Shown: positions 52,305 to 60,960, counted from the stretch's first letter. The stretch: 64,000 nucleotides of DNA from Meiothermus sp. (GCF_026004115.1 NZ_BPIM01000001.1:372001-436000), one strand, 5' to 3'. The notes: generated from the sequence alone by a model not told the origin. A program made the numbers and translations.

Positions 52305-52402
52305 TACCCAAGCAGACTTGGTTTTTGTGCCCCGAAGCAGGGGTAGCCCAAAACCCTGCACCTCAAGCCCCATCCAGCCGAACTGCGGTAACATAGGGCC
52401 AT

Positions 52403-52651
52403 ATGACCTGGGTATGGGTGGGGGCGCTCCTGGGGCTTCTGATATTGCTGGGTGCCGGGGTTTACTACTTGAGCAGACGGAACCCCTCCAGCAGACATTC
52501 AGCCTCAGATGCCCGTAATTCTCAGCCGTACAACCCTTCGGTATTTGTAGATATGGACGACAAGCCGCCCATGGAGATTGACTTCGACGCCGGCATCAAA
52601 GCCAATCAGCGGGCTCTATCCAAGAACCCCAGCAAAGACGAAGCCTCTTGA
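52403..52651 (+). CDS. Small single-span membrane protein
   Basis: This 82-residue protein has one N-terminal transmembrane helix (about 3-24) followed by RR and a polar, acidic tail (VDMDDKPPMEIDFDAG). The orientation is probably N-out, C-in by the positive-inside rule. No family is recognised. TAACAT ends 8 nt before the ATG and there is no Shine-Dalgarno, so the mRNA is likely leaderless. It follows recG after 98 bp and may be expressed independently. Confidence 0.6.
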   Translation: MTWVWVGALLGLLILLGAGVYYLSRRNPSSRHSASDARNSQPYNPSVFVDMDDKPPMEIDFDAGIKANQRALSKNPSKDEAS

Positions 52652-52707
52652 GTTTCTGTCAGAGCCCCACTGACCCCCCGCTGACCAAACCACCCTAGCC
52701 TGAATGT

Positions 52708-52818
52708 ATGGAAAGTTTGCTGGCTGCATTGCTGCTCCTGGTCGTCGCCCTGCCCGTGGTGGCCCTGGTCTGGCGGGGGATCCTCGAGAACAGCCCGGCC
52801 GATGAAGTGCTGGACTGA
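52708..52818 (+). CDS. Very small membrane protein, 36 residues
   Basis: The short frame encodes ESLLAALLLLVVALPVVALV, a single membrane helix, then WRGILENSPADEVLD. TAGCCT lies 6 nt before the ATG, the same leaderless spacing as neighbours. The size and composition fit a small membrane protein like those that tune transporters or oxidases, but it is unrecognised. It may be co-expressed with the 82-residue gene 56 bp upstream. Confidence 0.5.
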   Translation: MESLLAALLLLVVALPVVALVWRGILENSPADEVLD

Positions 52819-52853
52819 GCAGGGCTGGTTTTTGCCTGACTCCGCTTATTCAA

Positions 52854-53858
52854 TCAGCCCTTCCACGCTGCGGCAATGGCGTTCCCCACCGCCCGCCGCA
52901 GTTCCAGGATGCCGGTTTCCCGGTGCCGGCTGGGGTGCACCCGGTTGGTCAGCAAAACCCAGGCATAGCCCCGCTCAAAATCCATCCAGACGCCGGTTCC
53001 GGTAAAGCCTGTGTGGCCCAGGGTCTGGCGGCTGCACAGGCTGCCGCCGCTAAAAGCAGGTTGGGGAATTTGCCAGCCCAAAGCCCGCTCGGCGTGTTGA
53101 GGCCGACGCATCTCTGCCAGGGCTGCCTCCGAGAGCACCTCGCCTTTCATCAGCCGCTGAGCGTAGGCCAGAACCCCCCTCAGGCTGCCAAAAAGCCCCG
53201 CATGTCCGGTAGCACCCCCCAGGGCAAAGCAGTTCTCGTCGTGCACCTCGCCTTGCAAAACCCTTCCACGCCAGGGGTCTTGCTCGGTCGCGGCGCAGTC
53301 TTGGGGGTCGGTGGGATTGAAGCAAAACCCTTCTGGAAGTGCAAAAGCCGCCAGGCTATGACCCCGGACGCGCTCGAGCACCAGGCCCAGCAAGATGTAA
53401 CCGATGTCCGAGTAAACCTGCGACCCCGCCGGCCCCACCTCCCAGCGGTGCTGCAAAACCCGCTGCTTGAGGGTATGGCTTTCACCCCCCCAGGTATAGA
53501 TGGCCTCCCAGCCCGGCAGGCCGGAGACATGGGTGAGAAGCTGGCGCAGGGTACGGCGCGGCAACTCCGAGCCTTGCATCCAGGCCAGCTCGGGCAAAAA
53601 GCGCGAAAGCGGGTCGTCCAGGTCGGCCAGTCCCTCTTCGACCAGGTGAAGTATCTGGGGCACGGTAAAGAGCACCTTGGTCAGGCTGGCCAGGTCAAAC
53701 AGCGTATCGGGGTCTATCACCCCCGGTTTTTGCAGATGCTTGAGGCCTGCGCAAAACATTTCCTTAGACCCGTCCAGATGCACCACACCCAGCGCGGCCC
53801 CCGGAATCCGGCCCGACTCAATAGCCTCCTGAACGATTTGTGTGGCTTTCTCGAGCAT
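52854..53858 (-). CDS. Beta-lactamase-family serine hydrolase
   Basis: This 334-residue class C beta-lactamase / EstB / D-aminopeptidase-fold protein has the catalytic SLTK (S58-K61), YSD near 146 as the second motif (usually YxN) and HTGFTG near 278 as the KTG-box equivalent. There is no signal peptide, so it is probably cytoplasmic, and it is likely an esterase or peptidase rather than a true beta-lactamase. The start ATG has TAGACT 9 nt upstream. The gene is divergent from the GNAT gene, with about 70 bp between starts. Confidence 0.85.
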   Translation of the reverse strand: MLEKATQIVQEAIESGRIPGAALGVVHLDGSKEMFCAGLKHLQKPGVIDPDTLFDLASLTKVLFTVPQILHLVEEGLADLDDPLSRFLPELAWMQGSELPRRTLRQLLTHVSGLPGWEAIYTWGGESHTLKQRVLQHRWEVGPAGSQVYSDIGYILLGLVLERVRGHSLAAFALPEGFCFNPTDPQDCAATEQDPWRGRVLQGEVHDENCFALGGATGHAGLFGSLRGVLAYAQRLMKGEVLSEAALAEMRRPQHAERALGWQIPQPAFSGGSLCSRQTLGHTGFTGTGVWMDFERGYAWVLLTNRVHPSRHRETGILELRRAVGNAIAAAWKG

Positions 53859-53931
53859 GACCTATTCAGTCTATACCGCTATCCTGTCGGCCCAAACCAT
53901 TGTCCCCTGGGCTTTGCCGTATGCTAAAAAG

Positions 53932-54495
53932 GTGACGCTCAGCAACACCTGGCCCCGCCATGGGAAAGTCACCCTCAAGCCCTTTACCGAAGCCCTCACC
54001 GAAACCGAGTGGCGGCGTTTTTACGAATGTTTCCGCGACCCCGAAATTGCCGAGTGGAACGGGAGCCGCCCGCTCAAAATGCCCCTCTGGCTTTTCAAAC
54101 GGGTGGTGATGGGCGAGGTCAGCCGGGGCGACCGCTTAGGCTTCGGGATTCTGGACGAAAAGGGCGAGTGGCTGGGCACGGTGGAGCTCTACGAAATGAC
54201 CCGCAGCGAAGCTACCCTGGGCATCCTGATTGGGGCCAAAGACCGCTGGGGACAGGGTTACGGTACCGATGCGGTCAAAGCAGTTCTGGAATACGCCTTC
54301 TGTACCCTGGGGCTGCAAAAGGTCAAGCTGCGCACCTACAAGCACAACCTGCGCGCCCAACGGGCCTTCGAGAAAGCGGGTTTTCGGCACGTACCAACCC
54401 CTCCGGCTCCTACCCCTCGCTTCAACTTTGGCCTGGCCCCCAAGTCCGAGTTTGTGCCGATGGAAATTACCAGGGAAGAGTGGGCGTGTTTTTGA
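53932..54495 (+). CDS. GNAT-family N-acetyltransferase (RimJ/RimL-like)
   Basis: This 187-residue acyl-CoA N-acyltransferase has acetyl-CoA motif A in GAKDRWGQGYGTDAVKAVLEYAF near 103-125, and LRTYKHNLRAQRAFEKAGF near 135-153 is the family ending. It resembles RimJ/RimL or spermidine/aminoglycoside acetyltransferases; the acceptor is unknown. I chose the GTG at 53932: TATGCT ends 6 nt upstream (leaderless). Earlier in-frame ATGs overlap the divergent hydrolase gene. Between its stop and the marR promoter (54496-54694) there is only a weak GCAGG/CCTGC hairpin. Confidence 0.82.
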   Translation: MTLSNTWPRHGKVTLKPFTEALTETEWRRFYECFRDPEIAEWNGSRPLKMPLWLFKRVVMGEVSRGDRLGFGILDEKGEWLGTVELYEMTRSEATLGILIGAKDRWGQGYGTDAVKAVLEYAFCTLGLQKVKLRTYKHNLRAQRAFEKAGFRHVPTPPAPTPRFNFGLAPKSEFVPMEITREEWACF

Positions 54496-54694
54496 TACAG
54501 GATCATTTTCGTCTCGACATCAGGCCGTAGTCAATGCGCCCCGTGCCCATCCTTGCTGAAGGAGGCGGCGCGGGGTATTTGTGAAAAACATCCAGGGTAG
54601 CACTTTCCAACCATTAGCAGGAAGGCTGCAGGCGGGCCTGCAACCCCTGCGAAGTTATTTTGCAAATGTATATTTTGGAAATGAATACTTTGTA

Positions 54695-54733
54695 TTGACA
54701 ATAGTTCATTTTGAAAGTAACTTAATTAAGTTA
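54695..54733 (+). promoter_or_regulatory. Promoter and palindromic operator of the marR-exporter operon
   Basis: TTGACA (54695-54700), a 17-bp spacer and TAACTT (54718-54723) form the best promoter in the window. A perfect 16-bp palindrome, TAACTTAATTAAGTTA (54718-54733), covers the -10 box and the first base of the start codon, ideal for autorepression by a MarR dimer. ATGAA/TTCAT (54681-54710) flank the -35 as a second candidate half-site pair. Local AT content is far above average. Confidence 0.75.
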
Positions 54734-55152
54734 TGACCTGGACAATACTAACCAGCATTTGGAAGCTGAGCCGTGAGGTGCGGGAGGAAACCCTGCCCTG
54801 CCTCGAGCGGCTGGGGCTGGCCCCCACCGATCCCTGGCTCCTGAGTGAGATTGAAAAATACCGCTACCCCACCGAGGTAGTACGAATCATGCAGATGCCC
54901 GCCCCTACGGTAAGCCAGATGCTCAAGCGGCTCGAGGCCAACGGCCTGGTAACGCGCTCGCTGGATCTCGGCGACTTGCGGCGGTATCACTTCCAACTGA
55001 CCGAACAAGGCAAAGCAGTGCTCGAGGAAAGCCGCCAGTGCATGCTTCGGGCGATGGAACGGAGGCTCGAGCGCCTCACCACCGCACAGCGCCACTTGTT
55101 TGTCGAGTTGCTGGATATTCTCGCCAAGAGCGAGACAGCAGGAAAGGAATAA
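54733..55152 (+). CDS. MarR-family transcriptional regulator
   Basis: This 139-residue winged-helix dimeric repressor has the recognition helix in MPAPTVSQMLKRLEANGLV (about 56-74) followed by the wing (RSLDLGDLRRYHFQLTEQG, about 76-94); a helical dimerisation tail follows. MarR proteins bind phenolic or drug-like ligands and release DNA. The gene sits 2 nt upstream of the exporter, so it very likely controls this operon through the palindrome at its own start. There is no Shine-Dalgarno; the -10 is 9 nt from the ATG, so the message is leaderless. Confidence 0.9.
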   Translation: MTWTILTSIWKLSREVREETLPCLERLGLAPTDPWLLSEIEKYRYPTEVVRIMQMPAPTVSQMLKRLEANGLVTRSLDLGDLRRYHFQLTEQGKAVLEESRQCMLRAMERRLERLTTAQRHLFVELLDILAKSETAGKE

Positions 55153-55154
55153 TT

Positions 55155-58100
55155 ATGGCCGAGCCCATCCGCAGCAGTTCCGCATCTGCCGAAACATCTA
55201 GCGGGATGCCCCGCGAGACCCGCATGACCCTCATTGGCATCATGCTGGGGCTATTCCTGGCCGCACTCGACCAGACCATTGTTTCCACGGCACTGCCTAA
55301 GATCATCGCCGACCTCAACGGCACCGAGCTATATGCCTGGGTCACCACCGCCTATCTGTTGGCTTCCACGGTCTCGGCCCCTATCTTCGGGCGTCTGACT
55401 GAACTCTTTAGCCGCAAATCCATCTTGATTATTGCCATCCTGATCTTCTTGGGGGGTTCGGCGCTGTGTGGGCTGAGCCAGAATATGCCCGAGTTGATCC
55501 TCTTCCGCGGCATTCAGGGAATTGGGGGTGGGGCGCTTTTCGCCCTGGCCCTCACCACCATCGCGGTGCTCTTCCCCCCCCGCGAGCGCGGCCGGATAGG
55601 CGGCCTCTTCGGCGCAACTTTCGGAGTTAGCAGTGCGGTCGGCCCCTGGCTGGGCGGCCTCCTCACCGATCACCTCTCCTGGCATTGGGTCTTTTACATC
55701 AACATGCCGGCAGGCGCAGTGGCCCTGTGGTTCATCGGACGCTTTATGCCCCGCTTGAAGCCCGATCAACGCGAGACCTTCGACTTCCTGGGGGCTGCAC
55801 TGCTGATCGTGTGGACCGTCCCGCTGATGCTGGCCTTTTCCTGGGGCGGCAGCACCTACCCCTGGAGCAGCCCCCGCATCCTGGGTCTCTTCGCCCTTAG
55901 CGCGGTGGCATTGGTGCTGTGGATCTGGTCGCAAAGCCGCGAGAAACACCCGCTTTTCGATCTCTCGATTCTCAAGATTCGCACCTTCAGCATCGCTTCT
56001 GCTGCCACCTTCTTCTATGGCCCGGCCTTCTTGGGAGCAGTGGCCTTTTTACCGCTTTACCTCCAGGTGGTGAAGGGGGTCTCGGCCTCGGCTTCGGGCG
56101 TCACGGTGCTGCCCCTAACGGTGGGGGTGGTATTCGGCGCAACCGGCAGTGGAATTCTCTCGGGGCGTCTGGGGCGCTACAAACCGCTGCTTCTCATCGG
56201 CACCCTCTGGTTGCTGGCGGTCTTCCTGGCGTTGCACTTTGTGCTGAGCGTAAGCACCCCACTGTGGCTGGCGGTTATTTTCTTCTTCCTGCTGGGCCTT
56301 GGCCTGGGACCTTCGCAGTCGCTGCTACAGATCGCCGCGCAAAACAACATCCCGCCGCAGCGCCTGGGTTCGGCTACCGCAGCCACCCAGCTTATCCGGC
56401 AGATTGGCTCGACCATCGGGATTGCGCTGTTGGGAACGGTGCTCACCCAAAGCCTGAACGCCGAAACCTGCAAGGTCTTCCCCGACAACGCCTCCTGCAA
56501 GCCCGGGGCGCTGGTGCGGCAGAGCGAGGGAGGAACCGGAGCCAACCTGGATGCGCAGTTCCAAAAGCTCGAGGCCCAGATCGTAGCCGCACTCAAAGGC
56601 GATGAGGCCGCGTATGAAGAACTGATGGCGAATAAGGATGTTCCCGAAGACGTAAAAAGCAAGCTGGTCAAGGGGGGGCTCCCGGCCCAGTTTAAGGAAA
56701 CAGAGGCCAAGGTAATCGCCGCACTGAAGGGCGACCAGAAAGCCTATGCCGAGCTGATGAATGACCCCAACGTACCCCCTGAGCTCAAGTCCCGCCTTGT
56801 GAAGGGCGGCATCCCGGCGCAGTTCCAAAAGCTCGAGGCCCAGGTCGCCACGGCCCTCAAGGGCGACGAAAAAGCCTATACCGAGCTGATGAATGACCCC
56901 AACGTACCCCCTGAGCTCAAGTCCCGCCTTGTGAAGGGCGGCATCCCGGCGCAGTTCAAGGAGCTTGGCGATCAGGTCGAAGCCGCTTTGCGCGGAGATA
57001 TTGCGGCCTATAACCGCCTAATGAGCAACCCCGACGTCCCGGCGGAGCTCAAGTCCCGGCTTGTCGAGGGGGGCATTCCCGCCCAGTTCAAGGAACTCGA
57101 GCGCCAGGTGGAGGCTGCTTTGCGGGGAGACCTGCGGGCTTATAACGCCCTGATGAGCAACCCGCAGATCCCGGCGCAACTCAAGAGCCGCTTGGTGAAG
57201 GGCGGGATCCCGGCGCAGTTCCAAAAGCTCGAGGCCCAAGTCGAAGCCGCGCTCAAAGGCGATCCCGAAGCCTACACTGCGCTAGTCAACAACCCGCAAG
57301 TCCCCGCCGAGCTGAAATCCCGCTTGGTCAAGGGGGGAATTCCCGCCCAGTTCGTCCAGCTCGAGCGCCAGGTGGAGGCCGCCCTCCGGGGGGATGAGAC
57401 GGCCTACACGGCCCTCATCGGCAATCCCCAGGTTCCCGCCGACCTCAAAAACCGGCTGGTCAAAGGCGGCATCCCGGCCCAGTTCAAACAGCTCGAGGGG
57501 CTCTTGATCGCAGCCCTGAACGGGGATCCGGCGGCCTACCAGGCCGTACAGAACAACCCGCAGGTTCCGGCCCGGTTCAAGCAGCAGATTCCCCAAGGTG
57601 GGATCGCCGCCCAGGTTCAGGCCCAGATCGCCCAGACCGAAAGCCTGCTCGAGGCCGCCCTCCAGGGCGACGAGCAGGCTGCCCAGACCCTTCGGGCCGA
57701 CCCCAACCTGGACCCCCGCATCCAGAGCCTCTTGGATAACCCGCCCCCCGCCGAGGCCCGCTCCGCGACCTTAGCCCAGGTCAAAACCGAGCTCGAGGCC
57801 CAGATTCCGCAGATCATCGCCGCTGCCACCCAGCAGGCCGAGTCCAGAATCAGGGCTGGGCTACAACAGGCCCAGGCCGAGGCATTGGCCCAGGCTATCG
57901 CCGGGGTCAAGGCGGGCTTGGCTCAGGCCCAAAGCAAGGCCATCGCGGCGGCCACCGCCGCGGTGCGGGAAAATCTGCGCAAAGCCCAGGCCCAAGCCAC
58001 AGAAGCAGCCATCGCAGCCGTCGGAAAAAACCTACAAGCCGCCCAGGCTAGCGCCACCGAACAGGCGGTAAAGGCGGTACGGGAAAACCTGCGCAAAGTG

Positions 58101-58460
58101 CAGGCCCAAGCCACCGAACAGGCGGTAAAGGCCGTGATCGAGAACCTGCAAAAAGCCGAGGCCACCGCCGAGGGAAAAGCCATCCAGGCGGTGCGGGAGA
58201 ACCTGGCCGTTGCTCAGCAAAAAGCCCTGGTAGAAGTGCCGCAAACCGTGGTCGCCAGCCTCGAGCAAACCAAAGAAAAACTCCAAAACGCCCTGAACAA
58301 CGGCATCACCAAAGCCGAAAAAAACATCTTCCTCTATGCAGCGATTTTTGTGCTGATTTCACTCCTCTTTATCGTGGTGCTGCCCAACGACGAGCTGCGG
58401 GGTGGGGGTGGCTTTGGGGCTCGAGGTGGAGAGGCGGGGACACCTGCACCAGCTCACTAG
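55155..58460 (+). CDS. EmrB/QacA-type MFS exporter with a giant repeat insertion between TM13 and TM14
   Basis: This 1101-residue proton-coupled drug exporter is about twice the usual size (around 500). Residues 1-434 hold thirteen helices: TM1 includes FLAALDQTIVSTALP, and the motif-C region GVSSAVGPWLGG (about 157-168) is normal. After TM13 (about 405-432) come two cysteines (C439, C448), then eight 44-residue repeats (467-818), a degenerate ninth (819-865), and an alanine/glutamine-rich helix with 19-residue repeats (897-1030). TM14 is at about 1057-1077. With 14 helices and N-in, the insertion lies outside the cytoplasmic membrane. It may act as a built-in periplasmic adaptor (inference). 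It is in an operon with a MarR regulator. Confidence 0.85.
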   Translation: MAEPIRSSSASAETSSGMPRETRMTLIGIMLGLFLAALDQTIVSTALPKIIADLNGTELYAWVTTAYLLASTVSAPIFGRLTELFSRKSILIIAILIFLGGSALCGLSQNMPELILFRGIQGIGGGALFALALTTIAVLFPPRERGRIGGLFGATFGVSSAVGPWLGGLLTDHLSWHWVFYINMPAGAVALWFIGRFMPRLKPDQRETFDFLGAALLIVWTVPLMLAFSWGGSTYPWSSPRILGLFALSAVALVLWIWSQSREKHPLFDLSILKIRTFSIASAATFFYGPAFLGAVAFLPLYLQVVKGVSASASGVTVLPLTVGVVFGATGSGILSGRLGRYKPLLLIGTLWLLAVFLALHFVLSVSTPLWLAVIFFFLLGLGLGPSQSLLQIAAQNNIPPQRLGSATAATQLIRQIGSTIGIALLGTVLTQSLNAETCKVFPDNASCKPGALVRQSEGGTGANLDAQFQKLEAQIVAALKGDEAAYEELMANKDVPEDVKSKLVKGGLPAQFKETEAKVIAALKGDQKAYAELMNDPNVPPELKSRLVKGGIPAQFQKLEAQVATALKGDEKAYTELMNDPNVPPELKSRLVKGGIPAQFKELGDQVEAALRGDIAAYNRLMSNPDVPAELKSRLVEGGIPAQFKELERQVEAALRGDLRAYNALMSNPQIPAQLKSRLVKGGIPAQFQKLEAQVEAALKGDPEAYTALVNNPQVPAELKSRLVKGGIPAQFVQLERQVEAALRGDETAYTALIGNPQVPADLKNRLVKGGIPAQFKQLEGLLIAALNGDPAAYQAVQNNPQVPARFKQQIPQGGIAAQVQAQIAQTESLLEAALQGDEQAAQTLRADPNLDPRIQSLLDNPPPAEARSATLAQVKTELEAQIPQIIAAATQQAESRIRAGLQQAQAEALAQAIAGVKAGLAQAQSKAIAAATAAVRENLRKAQAQATEAAIAAVGKNLQAAQASATEQAVKAVRENLRKVQAQATEQAVKAVIENLQKAEATAEGKAIQAVRENLAVAQQKALVEVPQTVVASLEQTKEKLQNALNNGITKAEKNIFLYAAIFVLISLLFIVVLPNDELRGGGGFGARGGEAGTPAPAH
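56553..57608 (+). repeat. Eight tandem 132-bp (44-residue) coding repeats
   Basis: Units start at 56553 and every 132 bp. Each encodes AQF-x-x-LE, a helix ending ALKGD or ALRGD, then AY-x-x-LM-x-NP-x-VP, and ends with LKSRLVKGGIP. The second and third units share a DNA run of about 70 identical bases, so duplication is recent, while the eighth is diverged. No indel breaks the 44-residue frame. Confidence 0.92.
57843..58244 (+). repeat. Tandem 57-bp (19-residue) helical coding repeats
   Basis: About seven units of 19 residues follow the pattern AVRENLRKAQAQATEQAVK. The clearest five begin at residues 936, 955, 974, 993 and 1012. They form one long alanine-rich helix or coiled coil leading to TM14. 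A 19-residue period is neither heptad (7) nor hendecad (11) and would drift around the helix. Confidence 0.8.
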
Positions 58461-58480
58461 AGCGCTCCTCGTCAGGCCCC

Positions 58481-59605
58481 TTATGCTCCCAAGCCCAACC
58501 ACAGTTCGCCCCTGGGCGCCAGGGTCAGAGCGGGTCTGGGCTGGGGATCGCCCCGCAGGGGCTCGAGCGACCCAAACAGCGAGAGGGCAACCTCCAGCAC
58601 CATCTGGGCGAAGTGCATCCCCAAACAGATGCGCTCCCCCCCGCCAAAGGGCAGGTAGCCCCAGGCCGGGATGCGCCCCTGGAAGCGGGACGGGTCGAAG
58701 GACAGGGGCCTTTCCCACAGGTCGGGGTGGCGGTGGGTCAGGTAGGGGCTGTAGAGCACCAGGGCTCCTTTGGGAATCGGGTATCCGTCGAACTCGAGCG
58801 TCTGGGCGGCCCGGCGGCTGCCGATAAAGCCCGGCGGGTACAGGCGCAGGGTCTCCTTAATGAGCAAGGGGTGGCCTTCAGGGGTGTGCCAGTCCGGGTA
58901 GCAGGCCACGTGCCACAAGGCCCAGGCCAGGGTATGGGCGGTGGTATCGTAGCCCGCGGCCAGCCCAATTAAAACTTCCTCCCCCGGCAAGTGGGCCGCC
59001 AGGCCAAAGCCTGCCGCCTGCAGTTGCGCTACCCGACGGCGAACCTGGGCAAAAAGCAGCGGGCGCGGCCACAGCGGGGCCGGAAAGGGCCGCTTGAGGG
59101 GGGCCAGGAAGCGGGCCAGCTCATCCGCGGGAAACCGACCTTCAAAGTAGGCCACATTCAGGCTCACCTGGGCCACCAGGGAGGCCCAGCTGTTGGCTTC
59201 AAACTCGCCTTGGGGCCTCCTTTCTTCCAGCGCAGCCCGGATGCGCTCTTTAAGCCCTAGCAGGGCCTTGGCGTGAAAGTAGGGGTTCAGTTCCTGGCGC
59301 TTGGGCTTGTGTTCGGGGGCATCGGTGGTGATGATGCCGCCATTCAGATAGGGGGTGAGGCTAGAGAAGCTGCCTTTCGAGCGAAAGGTTTCCAGGTCGG
59401 TCAGCAGCCTGCGGTTCCACTCGGGGCTGTAGCCCACCACAGCCTTGCGGCCCAGACCCAGACCAAACACCGGCCCCAGGGCGGCTCCTTCTTCCAGCAG
59501 CGCCAAAGGCTCTCCCGCCCAACGCGGTAGATGAGCGAAGCGCCCCCAGGGATAGCCTTTGGGCTGGGGTAGGGGCCGCCTGGTAGCAACCCCCTTTAGC
59601 CTCAC
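58481..59605 (-). CDS. Cytochrome P450 of the carotenoid cluster
   Basis: This 374-residue soluble P450 has the I-helix oxygen site in GLAAGYDTTAHTL near 205, the ExxR in KETLRLYP near 240, and the haem loop FGGGERICLG with C327. It starts with GTG overlapping the desaturase stop (GTGA). It belongs to a cluster with desaturase, glycosyl- and acyltransferase genes. In Deinococcus a P450 (CYP287A1) hydroxylates C2 of the beta-ionone ring, and Thermus CYP175A1 hydroxylates C3. The Meiothermus carotenoid has a 2-oxo group, so a C2 oxidase is most likely (inference). It converges with the MFS gene. Confidence 0.88.
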   Translation of the reverse strand: MRLKGVATRRPLPQPKGYPWGRFAHLPRWAGEPLALLEEGAALGPVFGLGLGRKAVVGYSPEWNRRLLTDLETFRSKGSFSSLTPYLNGGIITTDAPEHKPKRQELNPYFHAKALLGLKERIRAALEERRPQGEFEANSWASLVAQVSLNVAYFEGRFPADELARFLAPLKRPFPAPLWPRPLLFAQVRRRVAQLQAAGFGLAAHLPGEEVLIGLAAGYDTTAHTLAWALWHVACYPDWHTPEGHPLLIKETLRLYPPGFIGSRRAAQTLEFDGYPIPKGALVLYSPYLTHRHPDLWERPLSFDPSRFQGRIPAWGYLPFGGGERICLGMHFAQMVLEVALSLFGSLEPLRGDPQPRPALTLAPRGELWLGLGA

Positions 59606-60960
59606 AGGGCCCCTCCCCTCTGGCCCAAAAACCGGCTGAGCAGCCAGCCCGCCCCGTTCCACCCCGAGAGCATGGAGAGCGGCACCCCCCCGCCGGGGTG
59701 TACCGTGCCGCCTACCTGGGCCAGGTTCCGCAGAGCCGCCACCTCCCAGCCGGGGCGCAGCGCCCCCAGCAACCCGTGCGGGGCCCGCCCGTACAGGGCC
59801 CCCCGGTAGGCGGTCTGGCTGTAGTCCAGGGGACTCAGGGCCCGCCAGGCCGCAATGGGAAGGGGGTGCCGTCGTTCTAGCTGACGGAGCAGGTGCTGGG
59901 CGTAGGCCTGGCTTTCGGAGGGACTGGTCTGCTTGGATAAGCTCGGCGCATTGACCAGCAAGAAGGCGGTGTCGCCGTCGGTGTGCAGGTACAGGGTGGG
60001 GTTCTGGGGCCAGCGCCCGGCGGCTATTTCGCGCCACTCGGCGCGGTAATCCGGTGAAAAGTAGATGTAATGACCCAGCGGCACGGCCTCGGCGAGCTTC
60101 ATCAGCACGGCAAAGCCCGAGACCCCCAGGGCCTCCTGGGGTAGCGGCAGGCCCAGCCACGCCAGGGTGAAGTGCCGATCCGCCGCCGATACATAAAGGT
60201 CGGCGCTGTGCCAGCCCTGATCGGTTTGCAAAGCCCCCACCCGACCCGGCAGGCGTTGTAGCTGAAGTACTTTATGCCCGAACAAAAACTCGACCCCCTG
60301 CGCCCGGGCCAGTTCGTAGAGTTGCTGGGCCAGAGCCCGCATCCCGCCCGGCAGATGAAACACCCCCAGCCCCAGTTCTACCCAGGCGATGTTGTGGAGC
60401 ACCGCCGGGGCCCGGTAGGGGTTGGCCCCCAGGTAGGTAGCAAAGCGCAGAAAAAAAGGCGTCAGGTAGGGGCCCGACTGCACCAGGGCCGAGAGGGGTT
60501 GCAAGGGGTGCGCCTTCACGCCCTCGCGCAAGCCGTACTGCAGGAGCCGAAAAGCCTGCGGAGGCGGGCCAAAGATGAAGGTCTCTCGAGCCCCTTCGTA
60601 CATCGTGCGGGCTTCGCCCAGCAAGCGCCGGTAATCGCGGGCTTCCTGGGCCGAAAGCTGGGCCAGGGTAGCCCCTAGCTCGAGTTCGGGGGCAAAGACC
60701 CGGCCATCGGGCCAGGCATAGCGGGTAAGTGGGGATACGGGTTTGAGCCCTGGTAAATCGTGCCCAAAGGCACCCAAAATCTGGCGGGGAATTTCGGGCA
60801 GCGTAAGCACCGTGGGGCCGGTGGGCACCCCCTCCCAGCCGATGGCCTTGCCGCCCGGCTGGTCGAACTGCTCGATAACGCTCACTTCCAAACCGGCTTG
60901 ACGAAGCCGCAAGGCCGCAGCCAGCCCGGCAAAACCCGCTCCTACCACTATTGTCCTCAT
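59602..60960 (-). CDS. Carotenoid desaturase (CrtD-like, CrtI family)
   Basis: This 452-residue FAD-dependent amine-oxidase-fold enzyme has the dinucleotide motif [15 protein letters not shown] near 5-19. The opening then reads [10 protein letters not shown], as in CrtI/CrtD/CrtN relatives, and the C-terminal FAD signature is [17 protein letters not shown] near 420. The carotenoid of Meiothermus ruber carries a 3',4'-double bond, which fits a C-3',4' desaturase (CrtD) acting on the acyclic, hydrated end (inference). A 4-nt overlap (ATGA) joins it to the glycosyltransferase gene, and a GTGA overlap joins it to the P450. Confidence 0.85.
   Translation of the reverse strand: MRTIVVGAGFAGLAAALRLRQAGLEVSVIEQFDQPGGKAIGWEGVPTGPTVLTLPEIPRQILGAFGHDLPGLKPVSPLTRYAWPDGRVFAPELELGATLAQLSAQEARDYRRLLGEARTMYEGARETFIFGPPPQAFRLLQYGLREGVKAHPLQPLSALVQSGPYLTPFFLRFATYLGANPYRAPAVLHNIAWVELGLGVFHLPGGMRALAQQLYELARAQGVEFLFGHKVLQLQRLPGRVGALQTDQGWHSADLYVSAADRHFTLAWLGLPLPQEALGVSGFAVLMKLAEAVPLGHYIYFSPDYRAEWREIAAGRWPQNPTLYLHTDGDTAFLLVNAPSLSKQTSPSESQAYAQHLLRQLERRHPLPIAAWRALSPLDYSQTAYRGALYGRAPHGLLGALRPGWEVAALRNLAQVGGTVHPGGGVPLSMLSGWNGAGWLLSRFLGQRGGAL

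Noticed and set aside
52854-53858. Beta-lactamase-fold gene considered as an antibiotic resistance gene
   Set aside because: It has no signal peptide, and a YSD motif and HTG box typical of EstB-like esterases and peptidases; resistance cannot be claimed.
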